DNA of 64,000 bases from Arabidopsis thaliana. Taxonomy: Eukaryota > Streptophyta > Magnoliopsida > Brassicales > Brassicaceae. Below the pieces are notes generated by a model that worked only from the letters and a program-made list of their open reading frames with translations, made no database searches and was not told the DNA's origin. The stretch covers positions 8,425,151 through 8,489,150 of the forward strand of contig NC_003071.7 in the NCBI RefSeq assembly GCF_000001735.4, in the 5' to 3' direction. This document shows, piece after piece, positions 11,621-25,930 of the stretch. The position numbers and the translations under genes are program-made. Positions within the stretch are counted from its first letter, which is position 1; the number at the start of each line of letters is the position of its first letter.

Positions 11621-12060
11621 TTAGGGAGTGTTATTGGTTTGTGATGTATTCGAAGTTTCAGTGACTTAAAATGTTATGAAGAATTTGTTGTTATTCAATA
11701 AAGATTTTTCAATTTTTTGTTAAAGTTTGGTGTTATTAGTTTAAGATTTGTAAAAAGTAATATAAAATCTTCATAAATGTAGAGTTATTGGATTCATATT
11801 TTTATAAAGTTATTAAATTTTTTGTGTAATTCATTTAAAACAAAGAATCTATGATTATTATAATGAATTAAATTATTGTGTTATTGGTTTATGACTTTCT
11901 ACCCTTTTTTTTATAAAATAAAGTTGTGAAAAATATCATACCCTTTTTTTTTACAAAATAAAGTTGTGAAAAATATCATAAAAATAAAGAAATTGTTTGA
12001 GAAACTTTACAAAATTATTAAAAACTAATCAACAAGTTTATTAATGACCTTAAACCAAAA
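11621..12060. repeat. AT-rich region with recurring GTTATTGG motifs
   Basis: Variants of GTTATTGGTTT recur near 11631, 11732, 11784 and 11880, spaced roughly 50-100 bp, within otherwise AT-rich sequence. The stretch begins GGGAGTGTTATTGG and its far end near 12050 contains TTAAACCAA, a loose inverse of the start. It looks like a decayed miniature element, but boundaries are not clear. Confidence 0.35.
11901..11979. repeat. Tandem duplication, 39/40-bp units
   Basis: Units 11901-11939 and 11940-11979 both run from ACCC plus a T tract, through AAAATAAAGTTGTG, to AAAAATATCAT. They differ by one substitution (TATAAA against TACAAA) and one T. Confidence 0.9.
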
Positions 12061-12582
12061 TAGGTACATATAATATTAGATAGATCATGCAAATGCGTTT
12101 GGTGGTTATGTTACTTTTGTATCATTTGATTGGCATGATGTTCTACATTTTTTTACCATTTCTCTATTCTTAAGTCGAAATCTTTAGGACCAAATAAGCA
12201 TTTTTCCCTAAACTAACAAAGCAGCATCTCACTAGATGTTTTCCAATCAGATTTGCTTACTATAGTGTGCTAATATGAAATTTGAGTGACTCATGACAAT
12301 GCATCAATCCAGATTAAGCATTAACATGTGATCAGCTAGCATTCATGAGAATATGAGAATTGTCTTCGAGCTAAAAGAAAGTAGACTCTTTTTTCACTTG
12401 AGAAACTCATGACATACTTTTTTTTTATATACATTTGTTTTTTGATGATTAGGTTAAACTTTTGTAATAAATAAATTTTTAGTTAAATAAATAAACTTCT
12501 ATCATCAAAAGACTCGTGAGTTTCTTCCTATGTTGCAATGAAATGGAAACGAAAACGCGAATACGAAACGTTTCGGAAACGA

Positions 12583-12642
12583 GAAACGATTTTTTCTTAA
12601 AATTAGGGATTGGAAACGATTTTTTCTTAAAATTAGGGATTG
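12583..12642. repeat. Perfect 30-bp tandem duplication
   Basis: Units 12583-12612 and 12613-12642 are identical, each beginning GAAACGATTTTTTC and ending TTAGGGATTG. They sit just inside the left end of the hAT-like element. Confidence 0.95.
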
Positions 12643-12653
12643 GAAACGTATAC

Positions 12654-12664
<11 letters not shown>

Positions 12665-12686
<22 letters not shown>
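12665..12686. repeat. (TA)11 microsatellite
   Basis: An uninterrupted TA run inside the hAT-like element, preceded by ACATACATACA. Confidence 0.95.
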
Positions 12687-13392
12687 ACATTAACATAAAA
12701 CTATATTAAAGAAAAAATGGTTTAAACAATACAAGTCCAAAACATCAATATTAAATAAATAAACTAAAATTCTAAAAGATAAAAATTAAAAGGTTCAAGT
12801 TCAAATAGTTAATTTAGACCAACATTTTCATTTTCATTAGTTTCATCAAAGATAATATAAAGCTCTTTTCAAATCTGGTTTATCAAAAGAAATATCTTAA
12901 AACTCAAAGTCTTCCAAAATTAGTTATATGTATTAATAATTTTAATAATTTTAATTTTAGTTATTAAATTTTCAAAGTTGAAAAAAATTTGTCGTATGTC
13001 TATTTGGGAAACATGAGTTTCTATCTTTAAAACGTAAGTTTCCATCGTGTTTCCAAACATAAATTTTTAAAAAACGCGTTTCCGTTACGTTTTTCATGTT
13101 TCCGGAGAGTTTCTGTTTTCGTAACGTTTCGGAAATGGGAAATAGACCTCGGGGCGAGTTTCCATGCAACCTAGATTTCTTCTAACCAATAGAAATGCTC
13201 TTAAAAGCCTTTTTTTAAAAAAAATCAACAGAAATGCTCTTAAATGTTAAAAACAAATATTCATGCCAAATTTTGATGTAAAAATTTGTTATTTTCGCTT
13301 TAGTTGTGTCTTATTTCGGTCTGGTCATTTTCTCAAAGCCCTTTTAGTTATTTATATATATATTCTCTGTCTCGTATTTGTCCCCAAAAATC

Positions 13393-13400
13393 TAGGGTTT
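13393..13400 (-). promoter_or_regulatory. Telo-box in the NAP1;2 leader
   Basis: TAGGGTTT is the reverse complement of AAACCCTA. It lies about 50 bp before the NAP1;2 start. Telo-boxes are common in leaders of plant translation, replication and chromatin genes. Confidence 0.5.
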
Positions 13401-13450
13401 TAAGGTTTCTTATCCTTCCTCTTCCTCCGCCAGATTCTTTTCTTGCGAAG

Positions 13451-15890
13451 ATGAGCAACGACAAGGACAGCATGAACATGTCCGATCTCTCCACCGGTAA
13501 GATATTATAATCTTATTGTCCTATAGAATGAGGCCTGGATTCTCTTTTGTTCTCTTGATTTATTGAAAAAAGCTTCTCTTGTTTTGTGTTTTGCTTATAG
13601 CTCTTAACGAGGAGGATCGTGCCGGGCTTGTTAATGCTCTTAAGGTGAGTTTTTTCTTCACGATATGATTTGCGTATGACTATCTGGAGATTGGGCTATT
13701 CATCTTTGTAACTTTTAGGGATTGTTTTCTCTTCCTGACTAGTTTTGAGAAATTGATTTGATTCTTATGGCTTAGAGAATTTGACTTTGGTTTTGAGGAT
13801 TGTCTATGCATCTTAATTTGGTTGTTTGAAAGTTTGTGACTTTTCCTGATTTGATTTACGTGTTTGCTGCAGAACAAGTTGCAGAATTTGGCTGGACAAC
13901 ACTCTGATGTCCTTGAAAACTTGACTCCACCAGTCAGGAAGCGTGTCGAGTTTCTAAGAGAGATTCAGGTGAGTAAATTTTCAGCTTTTAGATGATCTTG
14001 GATTTTGTATTGGTTTTGAATTAGCTGGCTGTTCAGGTCTAATGAGTTTTTGGTGGAGCAAATTTATCTGATTCCTTTTGTATTTTAACCTTTGCAGAAC
14101 CAATATGATGAGATGGAAGCAAAATTCTTTGAGGAGAGAGCAGCTCTTGAAGCTAAGTATCAAAAGTTATATCAGCCTTTATATACCAAGGTTTGAATAC
14201 GGTCTTTGATTCTGCGAGATTCTTATGGTCTTTAGTTTCCTATTATTAGAATATCTTTGAAACACATGATGACACCTCAATTGATAAAGGTTTAATAAGA
14301 CTTCTCTCTGTTGCTACTTACGTGAATGATTAGTGCTTCATGGTTTTCACTTCTTTCTGCATCATTCGTGATTGTAACTGATATTGATGGTCTTCTGCCT
14401 TCTGCATCACAGCGATATGAGATTGTGAATGGTGTGGTCGAAGTTGAAGGTGCAGCTGAAGAAGTAAAATCCGAACAAGGAGAAGATAAATCAGCTGAAG
14501 GTGTGTTTATCGATTCTTTTACTGAAACATGTTTATTTTTAGTATCTTATGATGATGATGGTGAACTCATGATTTTTATATGATATGAAACTGTCTTTCT
14601 GCAGAGAAAGGAGTACCAGATTTCTGGCTTATTGCATTGAAGAACAATGAAATTACTGCGGAAGAGGTTCGTTATTAGAATATTCTTCTTTTTGGTTTAT
14701 AAAATGGCGATTCTCTTTATCATTATGTGGTTTTTTCCACGGTTTTAGATAACTGAGCGAGATGAAGGGGCTCTCAAGTATCTCAAAGATATCAAGTGGA
14801 GTAGGGTTGAAGAACCAAAAGGGTTCAAGCTTGAGTTTTTCTTTGATCAGAATCCTTACTTCAAGAACACTGTCTTGACCAAGACATATCACATGATTGA
14901 TGAAGATGAGCCTATCCTTGAGAAGGCCCTCGGGTAATGTTTTGCTCTATCAAGTATTTACTGTTTATGTTCTGAAGACAATAAGTCTTTATTGACTGTC
15001 GTTTACTGCTGTTCAGGACGGAGATTGAGTGGTATCCTGGAAAGTGTTTGACACAGAAGATTCTAAAAAAGAAGCCAAAGAAAGGATCCAAAAACACAAA
15101 GCCGATCACTAAGACTGAGGACTGTGAGAGTTTCTTCAACTTTTTCAGTCCACCTCAAGTTCCTGACGATGATGAGGATCTTGATGATGACATGGTATTT
15201 CCATCTCCATAAGCAGTTTAGTTTTTAGAGTCAGTAATTAAGATTGTGTTGGATTTTAATCTGATCATCTAATATTCACAGGCTGATGAACTCCAAGGAC
15301 AAATGGAGCATGATTATGATATCGGGTGTGTACCTTTCTATTTCATATTCAGTTCTCTTCACTTAGTTCAGTTCTAGGATCTGAGTCTGTCCACTGTTTA
15401 TCCTGTAGTTCAACAATCAAAGAGAAAATCATCTCGCATGCTGTGTCATGGTTCACTGGTGAAGCTGTTGAGGCAGATGACCTTGATATTGAGGACGACG
15501 ATGATGAGATTGATGAAGATGATGATGAAGAGGACGAGGAAGATGATGAGGATGACGAGGAGGAGGATGATGAGGATGATGACGAGGAGGAAGAAGCAGA
15601 TCAAGGAAAGAAGAGCAAAAAGAAGGTAAATTATGTGGTTTTGTTCTACTTAAAACCTTCCTACATAGGAAACTAAAACCTCTGAAACTGATTTGGTGGT
15701 TTATCTTTTGTTTTGTTGCAGTCATCAGCTGGGCACAAGGTTTAACAATCAATCAATCTCGATCTTTTTTTTTTGTTGATAATGCAATGGCTAACCTGAG
15801 GTATCCTTTTTTAATGAACAGAAGGCTGGAAGAAGTCAACTTGCGGAAGGTCAAGCAGGTGAGAGGCCACCGGAATGTAAGCAGCAGTGA
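13451..15890 (+). CDS. NAP1;2: Nucleosome assembly protein 1, NAP1;2
   Basis: This is a histone H2A-H2B chaperone of about 380 residues, involved in nucleosome assembly and shuttling between cytoplasm and nucleus. It starts [18 protein letters not shown] long dimerisation helix spans about residues 30-90 ([17 protein letters not shown]). The NAP fold follows, with [31 protein letters not shown] and the [11 protein letters not shown] region. [10 protein letters not shown] and [19 protein letters not shown] come next. An acidic tail of repeated Asp/Glu codons (about 15480-15600) is followed by a lysine patch. The protein ends PPECKQQ; the last four residues form a CaaX box, known to be farnesylated in plant NAP1 proteins. 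Two small exons (GCTGGGCACAAG region and the last exon from 15822) carry the tail. Confidence 0.95.
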
Positions 15891-16581
15891 AGAAGTGAAG
15901 AATCTTGGCTTAGTTATGATGAAGAAGAAGAGTGAAGAGTGTCTTTGAGCCGAGGTTGTGTTTCTTTAATTTGCAGAGTCATGGTCCGGTTTATTATATA
16001 TCAGTTTTGGGTGATTGGTTTGCTATTTAAAAAAAAAAAATGGGTTCTTTGGTTTGGTTTGTGTCTCTTGATTTTTCCTTTTGTAATGATCTTATGAATT
16101 TGTTTCGAGTTAATGTCGTTCTCTGGTCAGATTTCGAATTCAATTCTATTTATCCTCCCTCGTTAATGAGAGAATTTGTGAGACAATCTAGTTTACTTAA
16201 GATTGATCGAATTTTATAAACCAACATTACCAAACCGTCAAATAATTAAAACCAATCAATCTTATTTATCGGTTTGCATAACCCATCAATGAGCCGGTTT
16301 AGACATCGGTTTGAGTTTCTCTGGGAAAGACAAAAGTCAAAAACATCTCTGCCGACTTGTAAAAGACCGATCAACAGAAACCCAAAAAAAATAGTTGAAA
16401 CGGAGGGAAACGAAAACCTAAAACCCTAAAAAACTCTTCCTTTTTTTTTTCCAGTGAAATTTCTCTTCTTCTCCGTTTTCATACAAGTCTGACTTCTGGG
16501 TAGTTGGAATTTTCCAGTTTTTGGTTTGTTTCTGTATCTGTGGTTTAAAAAAGTGGAGAAGAAGCTTTTTAGTGCTTTTCT
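15891..16581. other. Intergenic region, NAP1;2 to RECA2
   Basis: The first half is the probable NAP1;2 3' untranslated region. The remainder is a short promoter with CCAATCAA and CGGTTT strings and a pyrimidine-rich leader for RECA2. No other gene is seen. Confidence 0.6.
16421..16429 (+). promoter_or_regulatory. Telo-box upstream of RECA2
   Basis: A perfect AAACCCTAA lies 153 bp before the RECA2 start, just before a T-rich leader. It probably sits at or near the transcription start, as is usual for this motif. Confidence 0.5.
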
Positions 16582-18856
16582 ATGGCGAGGATTCTCCGAA
16601 ACGTTTATTCACTGAGAAGCTCTCTGTTTTCGTCAGAGGTATGTTTATCGTGTTTCTCATTTGGGTATTACGAGAAATTAAAAAAACTCTGTTACTGTCG
16701 TTTTCATTGCTTATTTGGGTATTCATTCATGAGAAAGAATCCGAAATGTTGTCTCTTAATTTGAATTCATTCTTTTTTTCTGGGTAATGTTTATTGACAA
16801 GGGTTTCATGGGGTTTTGCAGTTACTTAGAAGAAGTGTGGTTGGAACATCGTTTCAGCTCCGAGGCTTTGCTGCCAAAGGTTGTCTTAAGCTTTTACCTT
16901 TTGTTTCTATGAATCGATTTTACTCAAATTGGTTTTTGATTTTGATGAATATATGTATTTCCACAGATTACTAGAGCTAAATCCGTTTGCGTTTCTGATT
17001 GCTTAGCTCACTGTGGTTGTTAAAGTTGAGGTTTTTGCCATTAACTCTGCAATTGTTTTTGTTTTGAAGCTAAAAAGAAATCCAAGTCAGATGGAAATGG
17101 ATCATCTGAAGAAGGTATGTCGAAAAAGGAGATTGCTCTTCAGCAAGCACTTGATCAGATTACCAGTTCATTTGGCAAAGGGTCCATAATGTATCTCGGT
17201 CGTGCTGTTTCTCCTAGAAATGTCCCGGTTTTCTCTACCGGATCTTTTGCCCTTGATGTAGCTTTGGGAGTTGGTGGCCTTCCTAAGGTATATATACTTA
17301 TCTCTTTTGGTGATATTATTCTTTCCCCAATATGTGTGTTTTAGAGTTTTTATAGGTTGGTTCTATTAGCTAAGTTAATTGAGGTTTATGTATAAGTCTG
17401 TATTCTCTTTGAAGAATCTAATAATATTGGTCTCCCCATTGTGAATTCCATAGGGGCGTGTTGTGGAGATATATGGTCCTGAAGCATCGGGAAAGACAAC
17501 ACTTGCTCTTCATGTTATTGCAGAAGCACAAAAACAAGGAGGTTATTCCTTGTTTCTTTTAACTCCTCGGCTATGTTCTTTACAGAGCCATACGTCGTAT
17601 CCTAAAGAAGTTTTTTGCATACAGGAACCTGTGTCTTTGTAGATGCTGAGCATGCTCTTGATTCGTCACTTGCTAAGGCAATCGGTGTAAATACAGAAAA
17701 TCTGCTTCTATCACAGCCTGATTGTGGCGAACAGGCCCTTAGTCTTGTGGATACTTTAATCCGAAGTGGTTCAGTTGATGTTATTGTAGTTGACAGTGTA
17801 AGTAAGGTGATTTATATGGGATGGATAATGGGTTGATGCTTTTGCTATTGGATCTATATTTCGCTCTCTCATGTTTTCATGTGATTTTGTTTTACAGGTG
17901 GCTGCTCTTGTACCTAAAGGAGAACTTGAGGGCGAGATGGGTGATGCACATATGGCTATGCAAGCCAGATTGATGAGCCAAGCTTTGCGTAAATTGAGCC
18001 ATTCTTTATCGTTATCGCAAACACTTCTGATCTTTATAAATCAGGTAAGAGAACGTTACTAGCTGAGATTTGTATTCGAAATGTAAAGTCTCTTATGCAA
18101 ATGTATCTTTACTTCCCCATGTTTCATATTCAGGTGAGATCAAAACTATCTACGTTTGGAGGATTTGGAGGTCCAACAGAAGTTACTTGTGGTGGAAATG
18201 CTTTGAAGTTTTATGCTTCTATGCGTTTGAATATCAAGCGAATTGGACTTATCAAGAAAGGCGAAGAGGTAAACTTCCGAAACCCGCTTACACATTTTGG
18301 GTTCGAAGGTCTTATCCTACGACCTGTCTTATGTTCGTGATGTGTGTTTAACTGATCACTTAACCTTTCTATTGTCTCCTTAGTTCTTCAGAATGATTAA
18401 ATGCTTGTGTTTGAAACCTGAGATTGTATGCTTGTGCAGACAACGGGAAGTCAAGTCTCCGTGAAGATAGTGAAGAACAAACTCGCTCCGCCGTTTAGAA
18501 CTGCTCAGTTTGAGCTTGAATTCGGCAAAGGAATCTGCAAGATCACGGAGATAATCGACCTGAGCATAAAGCACAAGTTCATCGCGAAAAACGGAACATT
18601 CTACAATCTCAACGGTAAAAACTACCATGGAAAAGAGGCTTTAAAGAGATTCCTTAAACAGAACGAATCTGATCAAGAAGAGCTCATGAAGAAGCTCCAA
18701 GACAAGCTCATCGCCGATGAAGCTGCAGATAAGGAAACTGAATCTGAATCTGAGGAAGAAGATTCCCTGAGAGTTGTGGTTTCACCTGACAACACAGATG
18801 ATGAATCACCAGCTCTTGTTGTTGGAGCTGCTGCAGTGGTTGTTGAGGCAGCATGA
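16582..18856 (+). CDS. RECA2: Organellar RecA recombinase
   Basis: This is a nuclear gene for a bacterial-type RecA that performs strand exchange and recombination surveillance in organelle DNA. The first 40 or so residues ([20 protein letters not shown], then an Arg-rich segment to GFAAK) form a basic amphipathic presequence, so mitochondrial targeting is expected. Published work places this paralogue in mitochondria and plastids. The RecA core follows: [12 protein letters not shown], the Walker A loop [31 protein letters not shown] with the L1 region [29 protein letters not shown], and FELEFGKGI. Compared with bacterial RecA the C-terminus adds an acidic Glu/Ser/Val-rich tail ending VVVEAA. 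Length is about 430 residues. The gene is convergent with CKX2, 304 bp between stops. Confidence 0.94.
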
Positions 18857-19160
18857 TTAGCGACCTCCGGTTTAGTATAATATTCTTCCTTTGGCCTAGA
18901 GTTTTCCGGTTTAACGCGGTTTGGATTCGGTTTCCTTCTCCTCATGTAATTTATGTGCTAGTTAAATCACATTTACATATAACCGTTGTTGTGGGTGAGA
19001 AAATTTTGTAGTTTTTATGGGGAAATTTAATGTTAACGAAAAGCAGAATATTTAAATGTTATTGATCAATTTTACTTCCACCAAAATGCTATTATTATAT
19101 AGTAACTATATTATAGTTTTAGATATTAGACCTCACAAATGACATATCACATTAAGTTAA
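18857..19160. other. Convergent 3' region, RECA2 and CKX2
   Basis: A 304-bp gap between two stop codons. Both 3' untranslated regions must lie here, so their transcripts may overlap. No separate feature is seen. Confidence 0.6.
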
Positions 19161-22151
<2,991 letters not shown>

Positions 22152-22235
22152 TTGTTTATGTTTCTCTCTCTCTCTGATTTGATTTTTGAAGAAGAGAATT
22201 ACAACGAAAGAATTAGATATCGCTATAATTTGTTA

Positions 22236-22243
22236 CTTATATA
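22236..22243 (-). promoter_or_regulatory. TATA box candidate for CKX2
   Basis: On the minus strand TATATAAG lies 85-92 bp upstream of the CKX2 ATG, and a CT-rich leader (22160-22185) lies between. The spacing is typical of a plant core promoter. Confidence 0.55.
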
Positions 22244-22652
22244 GACACCGTAGGAATGTATGTATAACATAAAATATGGAATCCTACCAAAAAAAAAAAG
22301 ACAATAAATATTGAAGTCAAAATGAAATCTCAAATAATTCCTAAAAATGAAAAAAGGAAATCTTACTGTTTTGTCAACTTGTTGAATTAATACTTCAAGG
22401 CACATCCTCATATTTAGATATATAATAAATCTTGTTGACTATAGTTAGCCATATCTATCCATAAATATCTTTTTAGAATTTGAATTTAGTATTAACCAAC
22501 AAAAAAATTTACATTAATTTTCTTGGAATAAAATCGAGTAAAGCTTTCACTAAGGTTTGTTGAGAAAAATATTAAAGAGTGAAACTGAATTAAAAAAAAC
22601 TTATGTTTATGTATGTGCATTTCCATGAACCAGCATGTCATAACATAAAAGC

Positions 22653-22859
22653 CTAGAGGGGAGGGTCGAGGGGAGAGTCGGGTAGTTCAAGGAGTTGATT
22701 TGGTTGCAAATGATTCGGTGAATATGCCGTTGAAAGTAAACTGCCGATTGGAGAGGCATGCATTACGTTCTTGCCAACTTGACTAAAGATCATATACGTA
22801 GGTCGTGGTTTATTTTTGCGGGAACCAAAACTTTTGGGATTTTGATTCAAAGACATCAT
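22653..22859 (-). CDS. Possible small ORF of unknown function
   Basis: The sequence is less AT-rich than its surroundings. From the ATG at 22859 it reads 68 residues, beginning MMSLNQNPKSFGSRKNKP and ending in a Pro/Leu/Asp-rich ELPDSPLDPPL. I do not recognise it. It could be a remnant exon of a decayed gene or chance. No promoter or splice signal decides the matter. Confidence 0.15.
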   Translation of the reverse strand: MMSLNQNPKSFGSRKNKPRPTYMIFSQVGKNVMHASPIGSLLSTAYSPNHLQPNQLLELPDSPLDPPL

Positions 22860-23326
22860 AACAGATAAGATGATCGAGATGTAGTAAGACAAGGAATGTT
22901 TTACATGGATGTAGGCGTGTTCTGACTCATGTAAGTACTTAGAACGAGGATTTACGGAAACAACCCTTTTATGTTATGAATTTTACGTTCTCGAAAATTG
23001 TGAATTTTTTTTAGAGTAGCCTCTCTAATAGGTTTATATATGAAATTTAGGAGGATTATTTGGAAAATTCCTTCCGCTTAATGATAAAATTCATTCGTTT
23101 TAAGTTTTAACCTTATGTTTCTCCTCTTTCACGGTCATGCTCTCGACTGATCTTTTCATAACTATATATATGACATAGTTTGAGTATCTAAGTACTGTGA
23201 AGTGAAGATTAGTTTTTTATAAAATATTTTAAAAGTCTATGCCACCATTTCTCTGACAAGTTATATCTATACGATTTCTCTCTCTCTCAATTGATAAAAC
23301 AAGCAAGAAATAAATAAAATTGTTTT

Positions 23327-23409
23327 GATTATAGTAGAACACTATAGTTTGATAAACGAAGAACGAGAAAAAAATCTACAAAATTGTGATTATAGTAGAA
23401 CACTATAGT
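23327..23409. repeat. 22-bp direct repeat
   Basis: The identical 22-bp segment beginning GATTATAGTAGAACACT occurs at 23327-23348 and 23388-23409, 61 bp apart. Each copy contains the palindrome ACTATAGT. Confidence 0.85.
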
Positions 23410-25712
23410 AGTCGAGTTATTTATGGACACCAAAAATAACCACTAGAACTTTTAATTCTGGAACAAAGTTGGGAATATCTTGGTAGATATGGCACCGATA
23501 ATCACAATGATATGATGTTTCGCTAAAGTCATGACAGGTGGCGAAATGGTCTTTGTTTAGTTATAGTTGATTACTTGATCTTTGTTTGCATAGAGATAAT
23601 TGCAATTTTTCTTTGTTCTTTACTAGTATAACTACCTTAAACTATTGAAGAGATTTGAAGAATATCAGAACTGTTGTCATATTTGTTTGCAGTTTCTGTT
23701 CTATAACTTCTGTTAAAATAATCACTTTCTGACATTGTTGCAGATATTGGTTGAGGAATGCTCTGAGTGTTCAGAGAACCGTATAGGACTTAATCGCAGC
23801 GGGTGGAGCTGGATGCGTCTTTAAGATAACGAATTAGTTTCTGGTTCTTGTGATCAGTTGTGTTTAATGTATATTCATGGGTGATAGATTTAATCACTCA
23901 TAATCTTATGTTACAATCCTTTGTGCTATTTTAGTTATGTTCATTAGAGTATTTATGATAAGAACTCACTAGCTGCGAGGAGGAGATGGAACTTGCCAGA
24001 GAACCACTCAGATTCAAGAGGAGGACAACAAAGATGAATGGACATGGGTTTGGTACTTATTTGGAAGAATACTCCTACTAGGTTACTGTTTGAGATGATG
24101 GATAAGCTTCTGAATGAGAGAATGACGAAGAGGAGTGGATGTGTCATGTAAACCAAATACTGAGCTACTAAGAACTGATTTCAAGAATTTGTTTAGATTT
24201 TGATTTGGAATCATAGCAAAACCATATGTGATACGTTTTGGATCAGAAAAAAAAAACGATCCAAGGCAGCCAATTGTTGCGGGCAGGCCCGTCTGCCATC
24301 TTTAGATAATTAGATGTAACTAAAATATTATTATTATTATTAAATAAGAATGGATTTTGTCAATTTGTTTTTGTCTAATTACTTATCTGATTAGAAATAG
24401 TTTGATTTCAATGATTGGATGATTAGTCCATCTGTCCATATACTATGAAAACTATGATATATACCACATTTTCACATTCTACCACTTCTTTCATCCTTTT
24501 TTTTTAAATCTACCATATTTCCCAAACCAAAAAACTAATTTACACTCAAATCTATCTTTTTAGTTTATACTGTTACTAGCAAAAGTCCAACGCGTTGCAT
24601 GGTGTAATTAATATACTTAAATGTATAATAAAATGTAACTAAATATATACTGAAACATTTTTTGTTACTTTTAAAATATAATAATTATATTTATATTTTA
24701 TATTGCACTAATTTGTTGTTAGTGGTAGAAGCTTTTTGTACACTACAAAACTAAACATTTGTAATATTTGGTTTTTAAATAGATGATGTTTTCAACTTTC
24801 AATAAATAATTGATTAACTTTTTAGTATTGGTTTTAACTATTTATACTATGTAAATTATTTTATTATTGGTTGAATTGTATTCAAACATCTAATAAATGA
24901 TGATTTAGTTTAGAAAATAAAAAAATAATAATTAGATTAATGTGCAATAGAAATAAAGAAGGATCATCATGTCTACTTAAGTGAAAAAACATTAGATCCA
25001 AAATATCGTTTGGTTAAAGTGCATTTTATTAACCGTGTGAATGAAGACCATATGTGGCAACACTACATGAAGCTTGTTTTATTGAAATATAGGATTTTTA
25101 TAGGCTTTTACTCGACGGTGGCCATTCACAGAATCCTATTAGACAAAAAAGAATAGTCACAAATCCTAAATATCTTTAGTTTGATATTTTGGAAACATTG
25201 ACAAGTGCACCAATAAAAACTTGCACTAAAATTCTAGTGAAAGTCGGATTAGATACCAAATATTGGAAAGAAAAAATGATGCATGCTAGAGACACACACT
25301 TAAAAATTTTGTAAAGTGAAACGGATTAAAGAACCAAATTAACTAAACCATTTATCAAGTTAACTAATTTACCACCATAATTAAATTTTAATATTAAAAC
25401 TAAAATATACAATGATCATTTTAAATTGAATTTAATTATTTATATAAATAGAAAACCATTTTCCAATAATATTTCTATAATATATTTTATCATTTAATAA
25501 TAATATATTAGCATCAAATTATATTAATAATCGACCACAACCTAATGACCCAAAAACAAAGACGACCATATAGAATTTAAACTTATGAAAATCTTAAATA
25601 TAGTTATGTAGCTAAAACTATACACGAGATTAATATATATTGTGGTGTGCTTGTGACAATGAAGACAACAACGACGCATGCTACAAAAATAAGTCAAATT
25701 TTCTATTGGAAT

Positions 25713-25930
25713 CATGAACCCACTCAACCACTGTTTTCTTACACAATTGGTTTTTAGCGATAAAAAACACCGTGTAATAGTAAAATCTTGAAATTGAGTG
25801 TGAGAAATACATAACGTCGCTAATAGATACATGAACTGTTCGACTACTGTTTTTATACACAATTAGTCTTTAGCGGAAAATATCGTGTAATGATAAAAAT
25901 TTTGAAATTGAGTATGAGAAATAATATATC
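25713..25930. repeat. Direct duplication, about 100-bp units
   Basis: Units at about 25713-25814 and 25830-25930 both run CATGAAC, then an ACTACTG/CCACTG box, ACACAATT, TTTTAGCG, CGTGTAAT, and end TTGAAATTGAGT followed by TGAGAAATA. Divergence is roughly one in six positions by eye. Confidence 0.85.

Larger units (their letters stand above)
12528..13175. mobile_element. Probable non-autonomous hAT-like element
   Basis: The two ends are imperfect inverted repeats. The left end reads CTATGTTGCAATG then AAATGGAAAC. The right end, read on the other strand, is TCTAGGTTGCATGGAAAC. Both subterminal regions are crowded with GGAAACG/CGTTTCC motifs in opposing orientation. The element is flanked by the same 7 bp, TTTCTTC, at 12521-12527 and 13176-13182, near the 8-bp target duplication typical of hAT transposons. 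At 648 bp and without coding capacity it would be non-autonomous. Assignment to hAT is inference; a Mutator-like foldback is an alternative. Confidence 0.5.
11146..13450. other. Divergent intergenic region, CKL5 to NAP1;2
   Basis: The CKL5 leader occupies about 11146-11400 and ends in a GT-rich tract. The middle is AT-rich repeat-derived DNA: a 39-bp tandem duplication, a series of GTTATTGG motifs and a hAT-like element. The NAP1;2 core promoter and leader occupy roughly 13290-13450. No gene was recognised. Confidence 0.65.

Noticed and set aside
12479-12698. Small frames on both strands in the 12.5-kb repeat
   Set aside because: They read through the 30-bp duplication and the TA microsatellite inside the hAT-like element and are products of repeat composition.
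15453-15752. Minus-strand His/Pro-rich open frame across the NAP1;2 acidic tail
   Set aside because: It is the antisense of GAT/GAG codon repeats encoding the Asp/Glu tail. Such repeats leave the reverse frames open by composition.
16582-18856. Bacterial contamination or recent transfer of recA
   Set aside because: The gene has several spliceosomal introns, an organelle presequence and a plant promoter. It is an ordinary nuclear gene of endosymbiotic type.
25542-25862. Minus-strand frame of 106 codons in the CKX2-LBD8 gap
   Set aside because: It spans the 100-bp duplication and shows repeated peptide segments from it, with no conserved domain.
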